DNA of 64,000 nt from Streptomyces sp. DH41 (GCF_029813785.1 NZ_JARVKY010000035.1:1-64000); one strand, 5' to 3'. Shown: positions 34,889 through 43,914, counted from the first letter of the stretch. The notes: generated by a model not told the origin, from the sequence alone. A program made the numbers and translations.

Positions 34889-35938
34889 ATGGGTGTCCCC
34901 GAGACCATGCGCGCGGTGCGGATCGCGGAGCACGGAGGGCCGGAGGTTCTCGAGCTGACGGAGGTGCCCGTGCCCGTCCCGCGGACAGGCGAGGTACTGG
35001 TCCAGGTCAGCGCGGTGGCGCTGAACAACACCGACCTGTGGACCCGGGAGGGCGCCTACGGCCGCCCGGGGGACCCGCGGGCGCTGTCGGGCTGGCGAGG
35101 CCCGGTCGATTTCCCGCGCACCCAGGGCGCCGACGTGGCCGGCCGGGTCGTGGCGGTCGGCGCCGATGTGGACGAGAGCGTCGTCGGCCGCCGAGTGGTC
35201 GTCGACCCGGCGATCTACGACACCGAAGGCCCGGACGCCAACCCGGTGGGCCTGATGGGGAGCGAACGCGACGGCGGCTACGCCGAGTACGTGACCGCGT
35301 CGGCGGCGCGCGTGCACGACGTGACGGAATCCCCGCTCACGGACGATCAGCTCGCGACGTTGCCGACCGCCTACGGCACGGCTCTGGGCATGATCGAGCG
35401 GGGCCGGCTGCGGGAGGGGGAGACCGCCCTCGTCTCGGGAGCGTCCGGCGGTGTCGGCATCGCGCTGGTGCAGATCGCCCGCGCGCGAGGCGCGAGGGTG
35501 CTCGCCATCAGCAGCGGGTCCAAGATCGGTCCGGTACGCGAGGCGGGCGCGCACGAAGTCGTCGACCGCGCGGGAGACGTCGCCGGGCAGCTCCGCGCCG
35601 CCGCCCCGGAGGGCATCGACGTCGCCCTCGACGTCGTAGCCGGGGACCTGGTGGGTGAAGGGCTGCCGCTGCTGCGCGAAGGCGGCCGGTGGGTCGTCGC
35701 CGGTGCCCTCGGCGGGTACGACGTGGCTTTCGACGTGCGCCGTCTCTATCTGCACAACGCCCAGGTGATCGGCTCCTCGATGCACACGCCGACGCACTTC
35801 GACCTCCTGATGGACCTGGCCCGTCGGGCTGAGATCCAGCCCGTCGTCGCCGCGGTGTTCCCACTGGACCGGGCCGCTCAGGCGCAGGAAGAGCTCGCCC
35901 GCAGGGGTCACGTGGGAAAGATCGTCATGCACCCGTAG
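34889..35938 (+). CDS. Zinc-free MDR alcohol dehydrogenase / quinone oxidoreductase
   Basis: 349 residues of the medium-chain reductase superfamily. The catalytic-domain opening MRAVRIAEHGGPEVLEL, the cofactor site ALVSGASGGVGIALVQIARARGARVLAISSG, and lack of the structural Cys set point to a zinc-independent NADPH quinone oxidoreductase/enone reductase. GAGGAGG is 7 nt before ATG 34889 (a GTG at 34886 overlaps). Under TetR control, so probably induced by a reactive or aromatic compound. Confidence 0.9.
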   Translation: MGVPETMRAVRIAEHGGPEVLELTEVPVPVPRTGEVLVQVSAVALNNTDLWTREGAYGRPGDPRALSGWRGPVDFPRTQGADVAGRVVAVGADVDESVVGRRVVVDPAIYDTEGPDANPVGLMGSERDGGYAEYVTASAARVHDVTESPLTDDQLATLPTAYGTALGMIERGRLREGETALVSGASGGVGIALVQIARARGARVLAISSGSKIGPVREAGAHEVVDRAGDVAGQLRAAAPEGIDVALDVVAGDLVGEGLPLLREGGRWVVAGALGGYDVAFDVRRLYLHNAQVIGSSMHTPTHFDLLMDLARRAEIQPVVAAVFPLDRAAQAQEELARRGHVGKIVMHP

Positions 35939-35977
35939 ACCGCGGCCCGCGTGACCGACCGACCCCGCGGTGACCGT

Positions 35978-36058
35978 GGCTCGGCGGTTCGGGCACGCAT
36001 CGCCGACGATCACCCCCGGTTCCTGTGCTCACTTCCCGGCTCTTGAGCACCCCAGGAG
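35978..36058. repeat. 81-bp direct repeat, left copy
   Basis: Matches 39695-39775 over 81 bp without gaps, seven mismatches. The left copy lies 40 bp after the dehydrogenase stop. The right copy's TACTAT at the -10 position reads TCCTGT here, so the left copy has probably lost promoter activity. Nothing else is recognised between 35939 and 36308. Confidence 0.85.
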
Positions 36059-36308
36059 CGTGTATATGCAGCCGCCGACGCCTCTGACCTGCGGTGATGC
36101 TTGTCTCGGCGCCTTTCAGGCGTGTGCCGCGTCATGCAGATGTGTGGCTCGTCGGGGATGGTGGCCCGGGAATGGTCCGGATCTTGGTGGCAGTCGCCTG
36201 GTGACAGGAGGCAGTCGGGTCCTGCGTTGACCGTTCGTCGACTCCTACCGCCTCGCCACCACCCGGGCTCGAGCGGAACGCGCAGGCGTCTGAGCACAGT
36301 CCGACTGG

Positions 36309-36782
36309 CTATCGAACCGGCCCGCACTCATCGACGATCACGGTCGGCTCTGACAGGAAGACATCCCGGTCGACGGGGCCGTAAGCGATGTTGAAGGTGT
36401 CGAGCCAGTACGACCATCCGCGGATTCCCAGGGCGCTGGTGAACCGGTAGTTCAACTGCCAGCGGACCCATTGTCCGGGAAGCAGTCGAACTGCCGGCGG
36501 CCTGCGCGGCCGAGGTGGCAACCCGAAGAGCGGCTCCACACGAGCGAGTACTCGGAGCCGATCACCTTCGTCCCGCAGGCTGACACTGACCTCGCGATGG
36601 TCCTTCTGGCCCGAACGTGGCTCGAAGCCGTCACGCTCGGACATCTGGACGAAGTGGGCAAACTCGGAGGGTACCTGGGGCAATGAGAAGCCGACCGGCA
36701 CCGCGTTCCTGCGGGCAGCGGCCTCCCCGCCCCGAGATCGCTTCGTCCAGGACGTCTTGATCCATTGCACTGTGATGTCCAC
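36309..36782 (-). CDS. Hypothetical protein
   Basis: 157 residues from GTG 36782 (AAAGG 9 nt upstream). Features: VDITVQWIKTSWTKRSRG, VSLRDEGDRLRVLARVEPLFG, RLLPGQWVRWQLNYRFTSALG, GWSYWLDTFNIAYG. It looks like a beta-rich domain of unknown family. Base composition is lower in GC than the surroundings, as in the rest of the 36.1-39.7 kb island. Confidence 0.6.
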   Translation of the reverse strand: MDITVQWIKTSWTKRSRGGEAAARRNAVPVGFSLPQVPSEFAHFVQMSERDGFEPRSGQKDHREVSVSLRDEGDRLRVLARVEPLFGLPPRPRRPPAVRLLPGQWVRWQLNYRFTSALGIRGWSYWLDTFNIAYGPVDRDVFLSEPTVIVDECGPVR

Positions 36783-37065
36783 TGCACCTGCCTTTCGCCG
36801 ACAAGCGGTTCTAGAGCGCGAAGGCCACCTCCAGGACTCGAGGAAGCACGTCGATCGATCATCGCCAAGGACCAGGAGGAGCGGGAACACAAGCTGGGAG
36901 CCTGGATCGGAAATCAGCGGAGCCGGCCGCGACGCTGACGCCGGAGCGGATCGAGCAGCTGTCCAAGGTCGGCGTGCGATGGACGTGACGGCGTCACCGT
37001 CGTCACGGTCGTCGTAGCCTGAGGCCGCTGTCGCGGTGGAACGCACCAACAACACGGGGGGTTTC

Positions 37066-37665
37066 ATGGAGTGGGGAACGATCGTCACCGTCGTCGTCGG
37101 AGGGCTTATCGGCCTCAGCGGCGACACCATCGGGCGGGTTGGAGCCCGCCGCCAGGCTCAGCGGGCGCGGCAGGAAGCGTTGGAAGATGGCGAGATAGCG
37201 CGAAGGCAGGCCATTGAGGACGAGAGCCGAAGGGCCAGGACGGACCGGCAGCGCAGCGCGGTGGAGAACATCCTGGGCGCCTACCTGAAAAACCCCGTCA
37301 TGCTCGTCAACCAGGCCCCCGAAGACACCGTGGAGAGCGCTGCCAAGATCTGCAACATCCTGGGGTTCGAGCAGTCTTTCCTGCTGGATAGGGAACTGCG
37401 CTTCCGTGTCGCGGAGATCGTCTATCTCCTGGACATCGCCCTGTCCAGCGGTGTGCCCGGGTTCTCCCTCCCGGAAGTGGTCTTCCTGTCCAGAAGTGAG
37501 ACGCGGATGCTGATGGGTGCGTCGTCCCGAGGGGATGAACTGCCCGACTCGATCGAGGGATGGCAGGAGATCCGGCGGCTGCGCCCACAGATCGAGGCGC
37601 AGTGGCAGTCGAAACTACGTGACAGCGGCTCGTCCATCACAGTCCCCCCGCTGTCCGTCTACTGA
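37066..37665 (+). CDS. Hypothetical membrane-anchored protein
   Basis: 199 residues. One N-terminal membrane segment (WGTIVTVVVGGLIGLSGDTIG) followed by a basic, coiled helical stretch (ARRQAQRARQEALEDGEIARRQ), then a globular domain (NPVMLVNQAPEDTVESAAKICNILGF, RVAEIVYLLDIALSSG). I cannot name the family. ATG 37066 is preferred over GTG 37036 since GGGGGG lies 4-5 nt upstream. In the low-GC island. Confidence 0.7.
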   Translation: MEWGTIVTVVVGGLIGLSGDTIGRVGARRQAQRARQEALEDGEIARRQAIEDESRRARTDRQRSAVENILGAYLKNPVMLVNQAPEDTVESAAKICNILGFEQSFLLDRELRFRVAEIVYLLDIALSSGVPGFSLPEVVFLSRSETRMLMGASSRGDELPDSIEGWQEIRRLRPQIEAQWQSKLRDSGSSITVPPLSVY

Positions 37666-37935
37666 AGTACCCGGTGCCGTCGTCTGCGGCCTCGCGCAGC
37701 CCCCTCAGAGCGCCCTTTCCGGGCGGGGATCTATCGCCTCATGACAGTGGAGTCCGATACCGGTGCCACGCCGGTGTCAGCGGCGGACCGCCACGTCCCT
37801 TCACTGTGACCGGCGGAAAGACGGCCAATGGCGACTGTCGACCAAGCCGCGCCGGACCAGGGAACTCGCGTATCCGGGTCTGTTGCACTTGTGCCCGTGG
37901 TGGACATGTATGGGCAGGCGCTACGGAAGGAAGCC

Positions 37936-38466
37936 ATGCCAATCGACACCGAGGCCCAGTTCACGGACGTGTACCGGGCTCACTACGAGGACGTGCTGCG
38001 GTTCGTGCGCCGCCGTGCCCACCCGATGAACGTGGACGACATCGTGGGAGAGACGTTCCTTGCCGCGTGGCGACGCCGACACGAGCTTCCCGCTGATCCG
38101 CGGCCTTGGCTGTTCGGTGCGGCACGCAACGTGATGCTGAACGCGGACCGCACCATGCGCCGTCAGGCCGCACTCGTGGTTCACATCCAGGCCACCGAGG
38201 CCCGCGGCCACGAACGCGCAGTCGACGCCACGGCTCAGGTGGACAGCCGGATCGATCTCGCCGCCGCCTGGCAGTCACTCACCGCGGCCGACCAGGAAGT
38301 CCTCGCGCTGCACATCTGGGAGGGGCTCAACGCCCGGGACGCGGCCACCGTCCTCGACTGCACTCGCGCGGCCTACGCCATGCGCCTGACGCGCGCCAGG
38401 CGACGCCTCACCAGCCGTCTCGACCCCGCCGCCCCCGCATCGCCCGCCCTCGCGCCCACGCACTGA
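37936..38466 (+). CDS. ECF-type RNA polymerase sigma factor
   Basis: 176 residues. Region 2: FTDVYRAHYEDVLRFVRRRAHPMNVDDIVGETFLAAWRR; region 4: SLTAADQEVLALHIWEGLNARDAATVLDCTRAAYAMRLTRARRRL. ATG 37936 with GGAAGG 5 nt upstream is favoured; the frame is open to 37828. It is 13 nt upstream of a membrane protein that is probably its anti-sigma. Target promoters are unknown. Confidence 0.9.
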   Translation: MPIDTEAQFTDVYRAHYEDVLRFVRRRAHPMNVDDIVGETFLAAWRRRHELPADPRPWLFGAARNVMLNADRTMRRQAALVVHIQATEARGHERAVDATAQVDSRIDLAAAWQSLTAADQEVLALHIWEGLNARDAATVLDCTRAAYAMRLTRARRRLTSRLDPAAPASPALAPTH

Positions 38467-38479
38467 CAGGAGCCCCCTC

Positions 38480-39277
38480 ATGAAGCCTGACCTCCTCTCC
38501 CGCCTGGCTGAGCTCGACTCCGCACCGCGCACCGAACTCTCCACCGCCGAACTCGACCGCAAGGAACAGCTGCTGCTGACCGTTCTGAGCGACACCGACC
38601 GGCCCGGCCGCCCAGTCGCCACCGCTCATCGCCGCCCGCTTGTGCGACGCGCGGCGTACACCATGGCGGCCGGGCTCGCCGCGGGAGCCGCCCTGCTCGC
38701 GGTGACGGCCGATCCGCCCGGGCAGGGCGGAGCCGGACCCCTGTCAGCGACGGAAGTAGCCGCCTGGACCGGCATCGCCGACGACTCGAACGACGCGCAC
38801 ATCTCCTTCGGCTGGTGCCTCGAGAAGACGAAGGACGTCTCCGGGGCGGGAGGATGGGGCAACGTCAGCAACGCGGACCTCCGCGGAACCACCACCTCCA
38901 TGATCGTCACGCGACACGGCGACGCCGCGTACTGCCTGGCCGGTTCGGACGGCTCGGGCGTGGCGGTGCCCATCGGCCCGGCGGTCGACGCACCCGCGAA
39001 CGGCATCACACTGGACGCCCAGGGCGCCCGTGGGAGCGGCTCCGCTGGATTCCGTTACGCGGTCGGGTCGGTGGGCGCGGACGTGAAGGAGATCACCGTG
39101 CGCGACCAGGGACGCACCGTCCACGCCACGGTGCAGCAGATCCCGTCGCTGCCCTACGGCAGGTGGACCGCCTGGTGGCCGGACAGCGACTCCCACGACC
39201 GGCTCACCGGCACCCTCACCCTCACCCTCAAGGACGGCACGACTCGGACCATCGACGGAGAATCACTGACGAAGTGA
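38480..39277 (+). CDS. Putative anti-sigma / sigma-linked membrane protein
   Basis: 265 residues: an N-terminal cytoplasmic part (LLSRLAELDSAPRTELST), a membrane segment (AAYTMAAGLAAGAALLAV) near residues 58-75, and an extracellular beta-rich domain (GTTTSMIVTRHGDAAYCLAG, LTGTLTLTLKDGTTRTIDG). The cysteine-bearing C-terminal domain differs from the ZAS anti-sigmas. Position 13 nt behind the ECF sigma suggests it anchors or inhibits it. Function not certain. Confidence 0.65.
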   Translation: MKPDLLSRLAELDSAPRTELSTAELDRKEQLLLTVLSDTDRPGRPVATAHRRPLVRRAAYTMAAGLAAGAALLAVTADPPGQGGAGPLSATEVAAWTGIADDSNDAHISFGWCLEKTKDVSGAGGWGNVSNADLRGTTTSMIVTRHGDAAYCLAGSDGSGVAVPIGPAVDAPANGITLDAQGARGSGSAGFRYAVGSVGADVKEITVRDQGRTVHATVQQIPSLPYGRWTAWWPDSDSHDRLTGTLTLTLKDGTTRTIDGESLTK

Positions 39278-39413
39278 CGGAGCCGGACAGCAGCGAATCC
39301 GGACCCACCGCGCCCAGCTCCGCTCCACCTCGAGATTGATTACGGGACAGCCCAAAGGGTGTTGCAGAAGGCCGTGATCACGCAGGCTGAAGCGGGCGGC
39401 TGACCTGCTGGGT

Positions 39414-39575
39414 TCACGCGGTGAGGGCGAGGTCGTGCATGCGGGTGACGGCCTGGACGGCGTGGTGGAGGCTGTCGCCGCGTTGGCGGCAGTCGCGGAG
39501 GATCTTGTAGTTCTTCATGCGGGAGAAGGTGTGCTCGACGCAGGCGCGGACCTTGCGATGCTGCTGCTGGTGGGT
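39414..39575 (-). pseudogene. Truncated IS5-type (DDE) transposase remnant
   Basis: The C-terminal 50 residues are recognisable: QQQHRKVRACVEHTFSRMKNY, then KILRDCRQRGDSLHHAVQAV and MHDLALTA, the end of an IS5-family DDE_Tnp_4 transposase common in Streptomyces. Everything upstream is missing. A terminal-inverted-repeat-like TTACGGGACAGCCC sits near 39339, so part of the right end of the element may survive. The rest of 39278-39413 is non-coding. Confidence 0.75.
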
Positions 39576-39694
39576 CTCCTGCTGTTCGTCCTGGCCAACG
39601 TGGCCGCAGCCCTCGCCCCCTGGATAGGTTCTCGCCGGTAGAGGTGGAGCTGCCGTGGGGGAAGCCGGAGAGTCCGTCGTGACCCTGGCCAGGC

Positions 39695-39775
39695 GGCTCG
39701 GCGGTTCGGGCACGCATCGCCGGCGGTCACCCCCGGTTACTATGCTCACTTCCCAGCTGTTGAGCGCCCCAGGAG
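39695..39775 (+). repeat. 81-bp direct repeat, right copy, promoter of the HipA-like gene
   Basis: Second copy of the repeat at 35978 (91% identical). Here a TACTAT at 39738-39743 can be a -10 hexamer for the HipA-like gene at 39820. It lies just behind the transposase remnant, so the two copies bracket 3.6 kb of low-GC DNA. Confidence 0.7.
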
Positions 39776-39819
39776 GTTGCCGTGGATCGCAAGGCTGACG
39801 GGGTCGACGGGTTGGGAAA

Positions 39820-40734
39820 ATGCTGAGGAGAGTCACCGCCACCCGCTACATCGAACCCCTGCGCTCCGGGGGCTCCGTCCCCGGTGTCGTCGAGGCCGAC
39901 GACCTCGGCACCTACGTCGTGAAGTTCACCGGCGCCGCGCAGGGCCGCAAGGCACTGGTCGCCGAGGTGATCGTCGGGGAGCTGGCGCGTGAGCTGGGGC
40001 TTCGGGTGCCGGAGTTGGTCCTGGCCCACTTCGACCCGGCGATCGCCGCCGGCGAACCGCACCAGGAGGTGCGGGACCTGCTGGACGCCAGCGCGGGACT
40101 CAACCTCGGCATGGACTACCTGTCGGGCGGCGCCGACTTCACGCCCGAGGTCGCGAACGCCTTCCCCGTCGGGTCCGAGGAGGCCGGGCGCGTCGTCTGG
40201 CTGGACGCCCTCACCGTGAACGTGGACCGCACGGTGCACAGTTCCAACCTGATGGTCTGGCCGACCTTCGGTATCGCTCCTGCGCGCCTGTGGCTGATCG
40301 ATCACGGGGCGGCCCTCGTCTTCCACCACCGCTGGGGCGCCTCCCCGCCCCAGAAGGCGTACGACTTCCGTCATCACGCCCTCGGCCACCACGCGCCCGA
40401 CGTCCGGGCCGCCGACGCCGAGCTGGCGCCGAAGGTGACTCGGGAGCTGCTGCGCGACGTGGTGGCGAGGGTGCCGGAGGCCTGGCTGACCTGTGAGGCC
40501 GGCTTCGACACACCGGACGCCGTCCGGGACGCCTACGTCGGCTATCTGCACGCGCGCGTGCGGGCGTCCCGGGAGTGGCTGCCCACCGACTTCCCGACCC
40601 GTGAGGAGCTCGCCGCCGAGAACGCCGCCCGCGCGGCACGCACCGAGCGCGGCCGTCCCGACTGGCTCAAGCGGGTCCCCGACCTGCACGGCAAGCCGCC
40701 CGCCGAGCAGGACTGGTCCGCACACCTGGGCTGA
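39820..40734 (+). CDS. HipA-like kinase family protein
   Basis: 304 residues of the HipA_2 type (a HipA kinase relative without the toxin N-terminus). N-terminal nucleotide-binding segment GGSVPGVVEADDLGTYVVKFTGAAQG, catalytic region WLDALTVNVDRTVHSSNLMVW with DRT-x-H-N and LIDHGAALVFHH with the DH metal site. The role of this group is unknown; it is not paired here with a HipB antitoxin. ATG 39820 is preceded by GGGAAA. Confidence 0.85.
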   Translation: MLRRVTATRYIEPLRSGGSVPGVVEADDLGTYVVKFTGAAQGRKALVAEVIVGELARELGLRVPELVLAHFDPAIAAGEPHQEVRDLLDASAGLNLGMDYLSGGADFTPEVANAFPVGSEEAGRVVWLDALTVNVDRTVHSSNLMVWPTFGIAPARLWLIDHGAALVFHHRWGASPPQKAYDFRHHALGHHAPDVRAADAELAPKVTRELLRDVVARVPEAWLTCEAGFDTPDAVRDAYVGYLHARVRASREWLPTDFPTREELAAENAARAARTERGRPDWLKRVPDLHGKPPAEQDWSAHLG

Positions 40735-40757
40735 CGTACGTGGCCGGCCCGGCACAC

Positions 40758-40801
40758 GTCCGCGCCCCCGGCGCCGTGCGTGCGGTACCGGGGGCGCGGA
40801 C
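40758..40801. terminator. Bidirectional terminator
   Basis: Perfect 14-bp stem GTCCGCGCCCCCGG with a 16-nt loop between the convergent HipA-like and aceB genes. Confidence 0.8.
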
Positions 40802-40822
40802 GGGCCTTGCGGCAGCCGGGCG

Positions 40823-42445
40823 TCAGCCCTTCAGCTGCTCGTACGCCGGCAGCGTCAGGAAGTCGGCGTAGTCCTCGTCGAGGGAGACGGTCAGCAGCAG
40901 GTCGTGGGCCTGCTGCCAGTTGCCGGCCGCGAAGGCCTCGTCGCCGACCTCGGCGCGGACGTTCGCCAGCTCCTCGGCGGCGACCTTGCGGGCCAGTTCG
41001 GCCGTGACCTGCTCGCCGTTGTCGAGGACGACCTCCGCGTTGATCCACTGCCAGATCTGCGAGCGGGAGATCTCGGCGGTGGCCGCGTCCTCCATCAGGT
41101 TGAAGATGGCGACCGCGCCGAGGCCGCGCAGCCACGCCTCGATGTAGCGGACGCCGACCTGCACGGCGTTGACCAGGCCCGCGTACGTCGGCTTGGCGTC
41201 CAGGGAGTCGACGGCGATCAGGTCGGCCGCCTTGACGACGACGTCCTCACGCAGGCGGTCCTTCTGGTTCGGCTTGTCGCCGAGGACCTTGTCGAAGGAC
41301 TCCATGGCGATCGGAACCAGGTCGGGGTGGGCGACCCAGGAGCCGTCGAAGCCGTCGCCGGCCTCGCGGTCCTTGTCGGCGCGGACCTTCTCGAAGGCGA
41401 CCTTGTTGACCTCGGCGTCCCGGCGGGACGGGATGAACGCCGCCATGCCGCCGATCGCGTGCGCGCCCCGCTTGTGGCAGGTGCGGACGAGGAGCTCGGT
41501 GTACGCCCGCATGAACGGGGCGGTCATCGTCACCGCGTTGCGGTCCGGCAGCACGAACTTGGCGCCGCCGTCACGGAAGTTCTTGACGATGGAGAACAGG
41601 TAGTCCCAGCGGCCCGCGTTCAACCCGGAGGCGTGGTCGCGCAGTTCGTAGAGGATCTCCTCCATCTCGTACGCGGCCGTGATCGTCTCGATCAGGACGG
41701 TCGCGCGGACGCTGCCCTGCGGGACGCCGACGTAGTCCTGCGCGAAGACGAAGACCTCGTTCCAGAGGCGGGCCTCCAGGTGCGACTCCGTCTTCGGGAG
41801 GTAGAAGTACGGGCCCTTGCCGAGGTCCAGCAGCCGCTGGGCGTTGTGGAAGAAGTACAGGCCGAAGTCGACCAGGGCGCCGGGGACCGGGCGGCCGTCG
41901 ACCTGGAGGTGACGCTCGTCGAGGTGCCAGCCGCGCGGGCGCATGACGACCGTCGCCAGCTCCTCGTCGGGGCGCAGGGCGTACGACTTGCCGGTGCGCT
42001 CGTCGGTGAAGTCGATGGTGCGGGTGTAGGCGGCGGCCAGGTTGAGCTGGCCGAGGACGACGTTCTCCCAGGTCGGCGCCGAGGCGTCCTCGAAGTCCGC
42101 GAGCCAGACCTTCGCGCCCGAGTTGAGGGCGTTGATGGTCATCTTGCGGTCGGTGGGGCCGGTGATCTCGACCCGGCGGTCCTGCAGCGCGGCCGGGGCC
42201 GGGGCCACCTTCCAGGAGTCGTCCGCGCGGATCGCGGCGGTCTCGGGGAGGAAGTCGAGCGTGGAGGTGCGGGCGATCTCGGCGCGGCGCTCCGCACGGC
42301 GGGCGAGGAGTTCGTCACGCCGGGGCGTGAACCGCCGGTGCAGCTCGGCCACGAAGGCGAGCGCCGCATCGGTGAGGACCTCCTCCTGCCGGGGCAGGGG
42401 CTCGGCGTCGACGATGGCCAGCGGGGACGGCGCTGGTGCGGACAT
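40823..42445 (-). CDS. aceB: Malate synthase A
   Basis: 540 residues; condenses glyoxylate with acetyl-CoA to malate. Family signatures: RPRGWHLDERHLQVDG, LVRTCHKRGAHAIGGMAAFIP with the catalytic pocket, MEEILYELRDHASGLNAGRWDY. ATG 42445 has AAGGA 11 nt upstream. It lies 1.2 kb from allR and carries both operator classes, so it drains glyoxylate from allantoin breakdown into the TCA cycle. No isocitrate lyase is near, which fits a role in ureide rather than acetate metabolism. Confidence 0.96.
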   Translation of the reverse strand: MSAPAPSPLAIVDAEPLPRQEEVLTDAALAFVAELHRRFTPRRDELLARRAERRAEIARTSTLDFLPETAAIRADDSWKVAPAPAALQDRRVEITGPTDRKMTINALNSGAKVWLADFEDASAPTWENVVLGQLNLAAAYTRTIDFTDERTGKSYALRPDEELATVVMRPRGWHLDERHLQVDGRPVPGALVDFGLYFFHNAQRLLDLGKGPYFYLPKTESHLEARLWNEVFVFAQDYVGVPQGSVRATVLIETITAAYEMEEILYELRDHASGLNAGRWDYLFSIVKNFRDGGAKFVLPDRNAVTMTAPFMRAYTELLVRTCHKRGAHAIGGMAAFIPSRRDAEVNKVAFEKVRADKDREAGDGFDGSWVAHPDLVPIAMESFDKVLGDKPNQKDRLREDVVVKAADLIAVDSLDAKPTYAGLVNAVQVGVRYIEAWLRGLGAVAIFNLMEDAATAEISRSQIWQWINAEVVLDNGEQVTAELARKVAAEELANVRAEVGDEAFAAGNWQQAHDLLLTVSLDEDYADFLTLPAYEQLKG

Positions 42446-42526
42446 GAGCTGTCACTTCCTTCAGCGTGGCACCGGGTGCCAGAGGGTGCGTATGGGGCAT
42501 AGCGCACCCGATGTGCGGGCGGGTGC

Positions 42527-42562
42527 TTCTGGTCAGTGGATAGTAGTTTCCTCATCGTGGAA
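42527..42562. promoter_or_regulatory. Tandem TTCC-N7-GGAA boxes upstream of aceB
   Basis: TTCTGGTCAGTGGAT (42527-42541) and TTCCTCATCGTGGAA (42548-42562) start 21 bp apart. Confidence 0.65.
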
Positions 42563-42563
42563 C

Positions 42564-42580
42564 TTCAATGGTTTGTTGAT
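42564..42580. promoter_or_regulatory. TTCAAC-N5-GTTGAA box upstream of aceB
   Basis: TTCAATGGTTTGTTGAT, two mismatches from the consensus, directly adjoining the tandem TTCC-N7-GGAA boxes. Confidence 0.58.
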
Positions 42581-42628
42581 GTCGAGATTCTCTGAGTCGA
42601 GGGAAGGTGGCGCCCAGTGCCACACCCC

Positions 42629-43237
42629 TTACTCAAGGTGGCGCAGGTCGGCCTCGGTGTCGATGTCGTACGGCCGCGCCACGTCCCCGCACTCCACGAG
42701 ATCGATCTCCGCCTCGTGTTCCCTCAGATAGGCGCGTGCCCCGCGGTCTCCGGTCGCGGTCGCCGCCACCCCCGCCCAGTGGGCGGCGCCCAGGAGGACG
42801 GGGTGCCCGCGCACGCCCGCGTACGCCGCGGAGGCGAGCGACGTGTCGGCCCGGTATCCGGCACGCACCCGCGCCATCGCCTCCGGGCCGATGCCGGGCT
42901 GGTCCACCAGCGACACCAGCGCGGCCCGCGCCCCGCCGCCGGCCAGTGAGGCGAGTCCGGCGCGCAGCGACGACCCCATGCCCTGTTCCCAGTCGGGGTT
43001 GTCCACGAGAACGCACCCGTCGAGCGCCGCCCGAGCCCGTACGTCCTCGGCCCGCGCCCCCAGGACCACGTGCACGCGAGTGCAACCGGCCGCGCGCAAC
43101 GCCGCGACCGCGTGTTCGACGAGTGGACGTCCGCGGTGTTCGAGCAGCGCCTTGGGGCGTCCGCCGAGCCGCCGCCCGCCCCCGGCGGCGAGCAGCAGCC
43201 CCGCCACCCCCGCTACCTGGTCTTCGTTGTCCGTCAT
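42629..43237 (-). CDS. MobA/MocA-like molybdenum-cofactor nucleotidyltransferase
   Basis: 202 residues: GLLLAAGGGRRLGGRPKALLEHRGRPLVEH is the NTP-transferase motif; NPDWEQGMGSSLRAGL and LVDQPGI agree with MocA-type (xanthine dehydrogenase) cytidylyltransferases. Its presence between the purine genes suggests it makes molybdopterin cytosine dinucleotide for a xanthine dehydrogenase encoded elsewhere. Runs toward aceB on the same strand, which has its own promoter. Confidence 0.88.
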   Translation of the reverse strand: MTDNEDQVAGVAGLLLAAGGGRRLGGRPKALLEHRGRPLVEHAVAALRAAGCTRVHVVLGARAEDVRARAALDGCVLVDNPDWEQGMGSSLRAGLASLAGGGARAALVSLVDQPGIGPEAMARVRAGYRADTSLASAAYAGVRGHPVLLGAAHWAGVAATATGDRGARAYLREHEAEIDLVECGDVARPYDIDTEADLRHLE

Positions 43238-43406
43238 GCGTCCTGCATACCTGACCGCCCGCCGAACGCTCCGGCGTGCGCCGGGTTTTCGGAGGCTGAA
43301 TTTCGGTCCGCGCGGTGGCGCGTCCGGTGCGGAGTGGCGTTTACTGGCCCGCGCTCGGCACGTTCACTGCGGAGGGGCGCACAACGGGGTGCGAGGGGGA
43401 GGGGCT

Positions 43407-43733
43407 GTGTTGCGGAGCTTGGGACAGAGCCAAGTGACCGTCGGTGACGAGGACGGTGACGAGGACGTGAGGGTGACCGCACTGCGGACCGCGGTGTCCC
43501 GGTTACGCCGCCAACTCGCCCTGTTGCCCGCCGATTTTCCGGACAGAGTCTTCGCCGAGGAGGAACTCGCCGATCTGGCCGCGATGACGGACGACGGTGT
43601 CCCCGAGGTGTCGCGACTGCACGGCTCCCTGCTGCTGATAGCGGGCGCGATCGGCTCCGTCAGTGCCCTGTCGCGAGGGCTGACGGACGTCCGTCACGCG
43701 GTGGAGCTGTTCGGCGAACCGCCGCGCCGGTGA
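43407..43733 (+). CDS. DUF5955-like small protein
   Basis: 108 residues, GTG start with GGGGGAGGGG upstream. Helical content: RVTALRTAVSRLRRQLALLP, FAEEELADLAAM, LHGSLLLIAGAIGSVSALSRGLTDVRHAVELFG. It resembles the actinobacterial DUF5955 group, function unknown. Divergent from the MocA-like gene; its stop is the first base of a 28-bp tandem repeat. Confidence 0.7.
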   Translation: MLRSLGQSQVTVGDEDGDEDVRVTALRTAVSRLRRQLALLPADFPDRVFAEEELADLAAMTDDGVPEVSRLHGSLLLIAGAIGSVSALSRGLTDVRHAVELFGEPPRR

Positions 43734-43787
43734 GGCACGGAGAGGCGCTGAGAGGTGCTGAGGCACGGAGAGGCGCTGAGAGGTGCT
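43732..43787. repeat. 28-bp tandem repeat over the stop codon
   Basis: Two identical 28-bp units (43732, 43760) beginning GAGGCACGGAGAGG, followed by a partial copy and a shorter GAGGCGCT series to about 43850. Confidence 0.85.
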
Positions 43788-43866
43788 GAGGCACGGAGAA
43801 GCGCTGAGGCGCTGAGGCGCTGAGAGGCGCTGTGGTACTCAGGCGCTGTTGACGCGCGACGAACGC

Positions 43867-43894
43867 AGCCCCCGGCCTCGGCAGGCCGGGGGCT
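43867..43894. terminator. Terminator between the DUF5955-like gene and allR
   Basis: Perfect 12-bp stem AGCCCCCGGCCT with a 4-nt loop. Confidence 0.82.
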
Positions 43895-43914
43895 GTTCCG
43901 TTCGCGGTGCCGGC

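Noticed and set aside
35978..39775. attL/attR of an integrated element
   Set aside because: No integrase, tRNA or replication gene is associated; the copies have diverged by seven bases, unlike fresh att sites.
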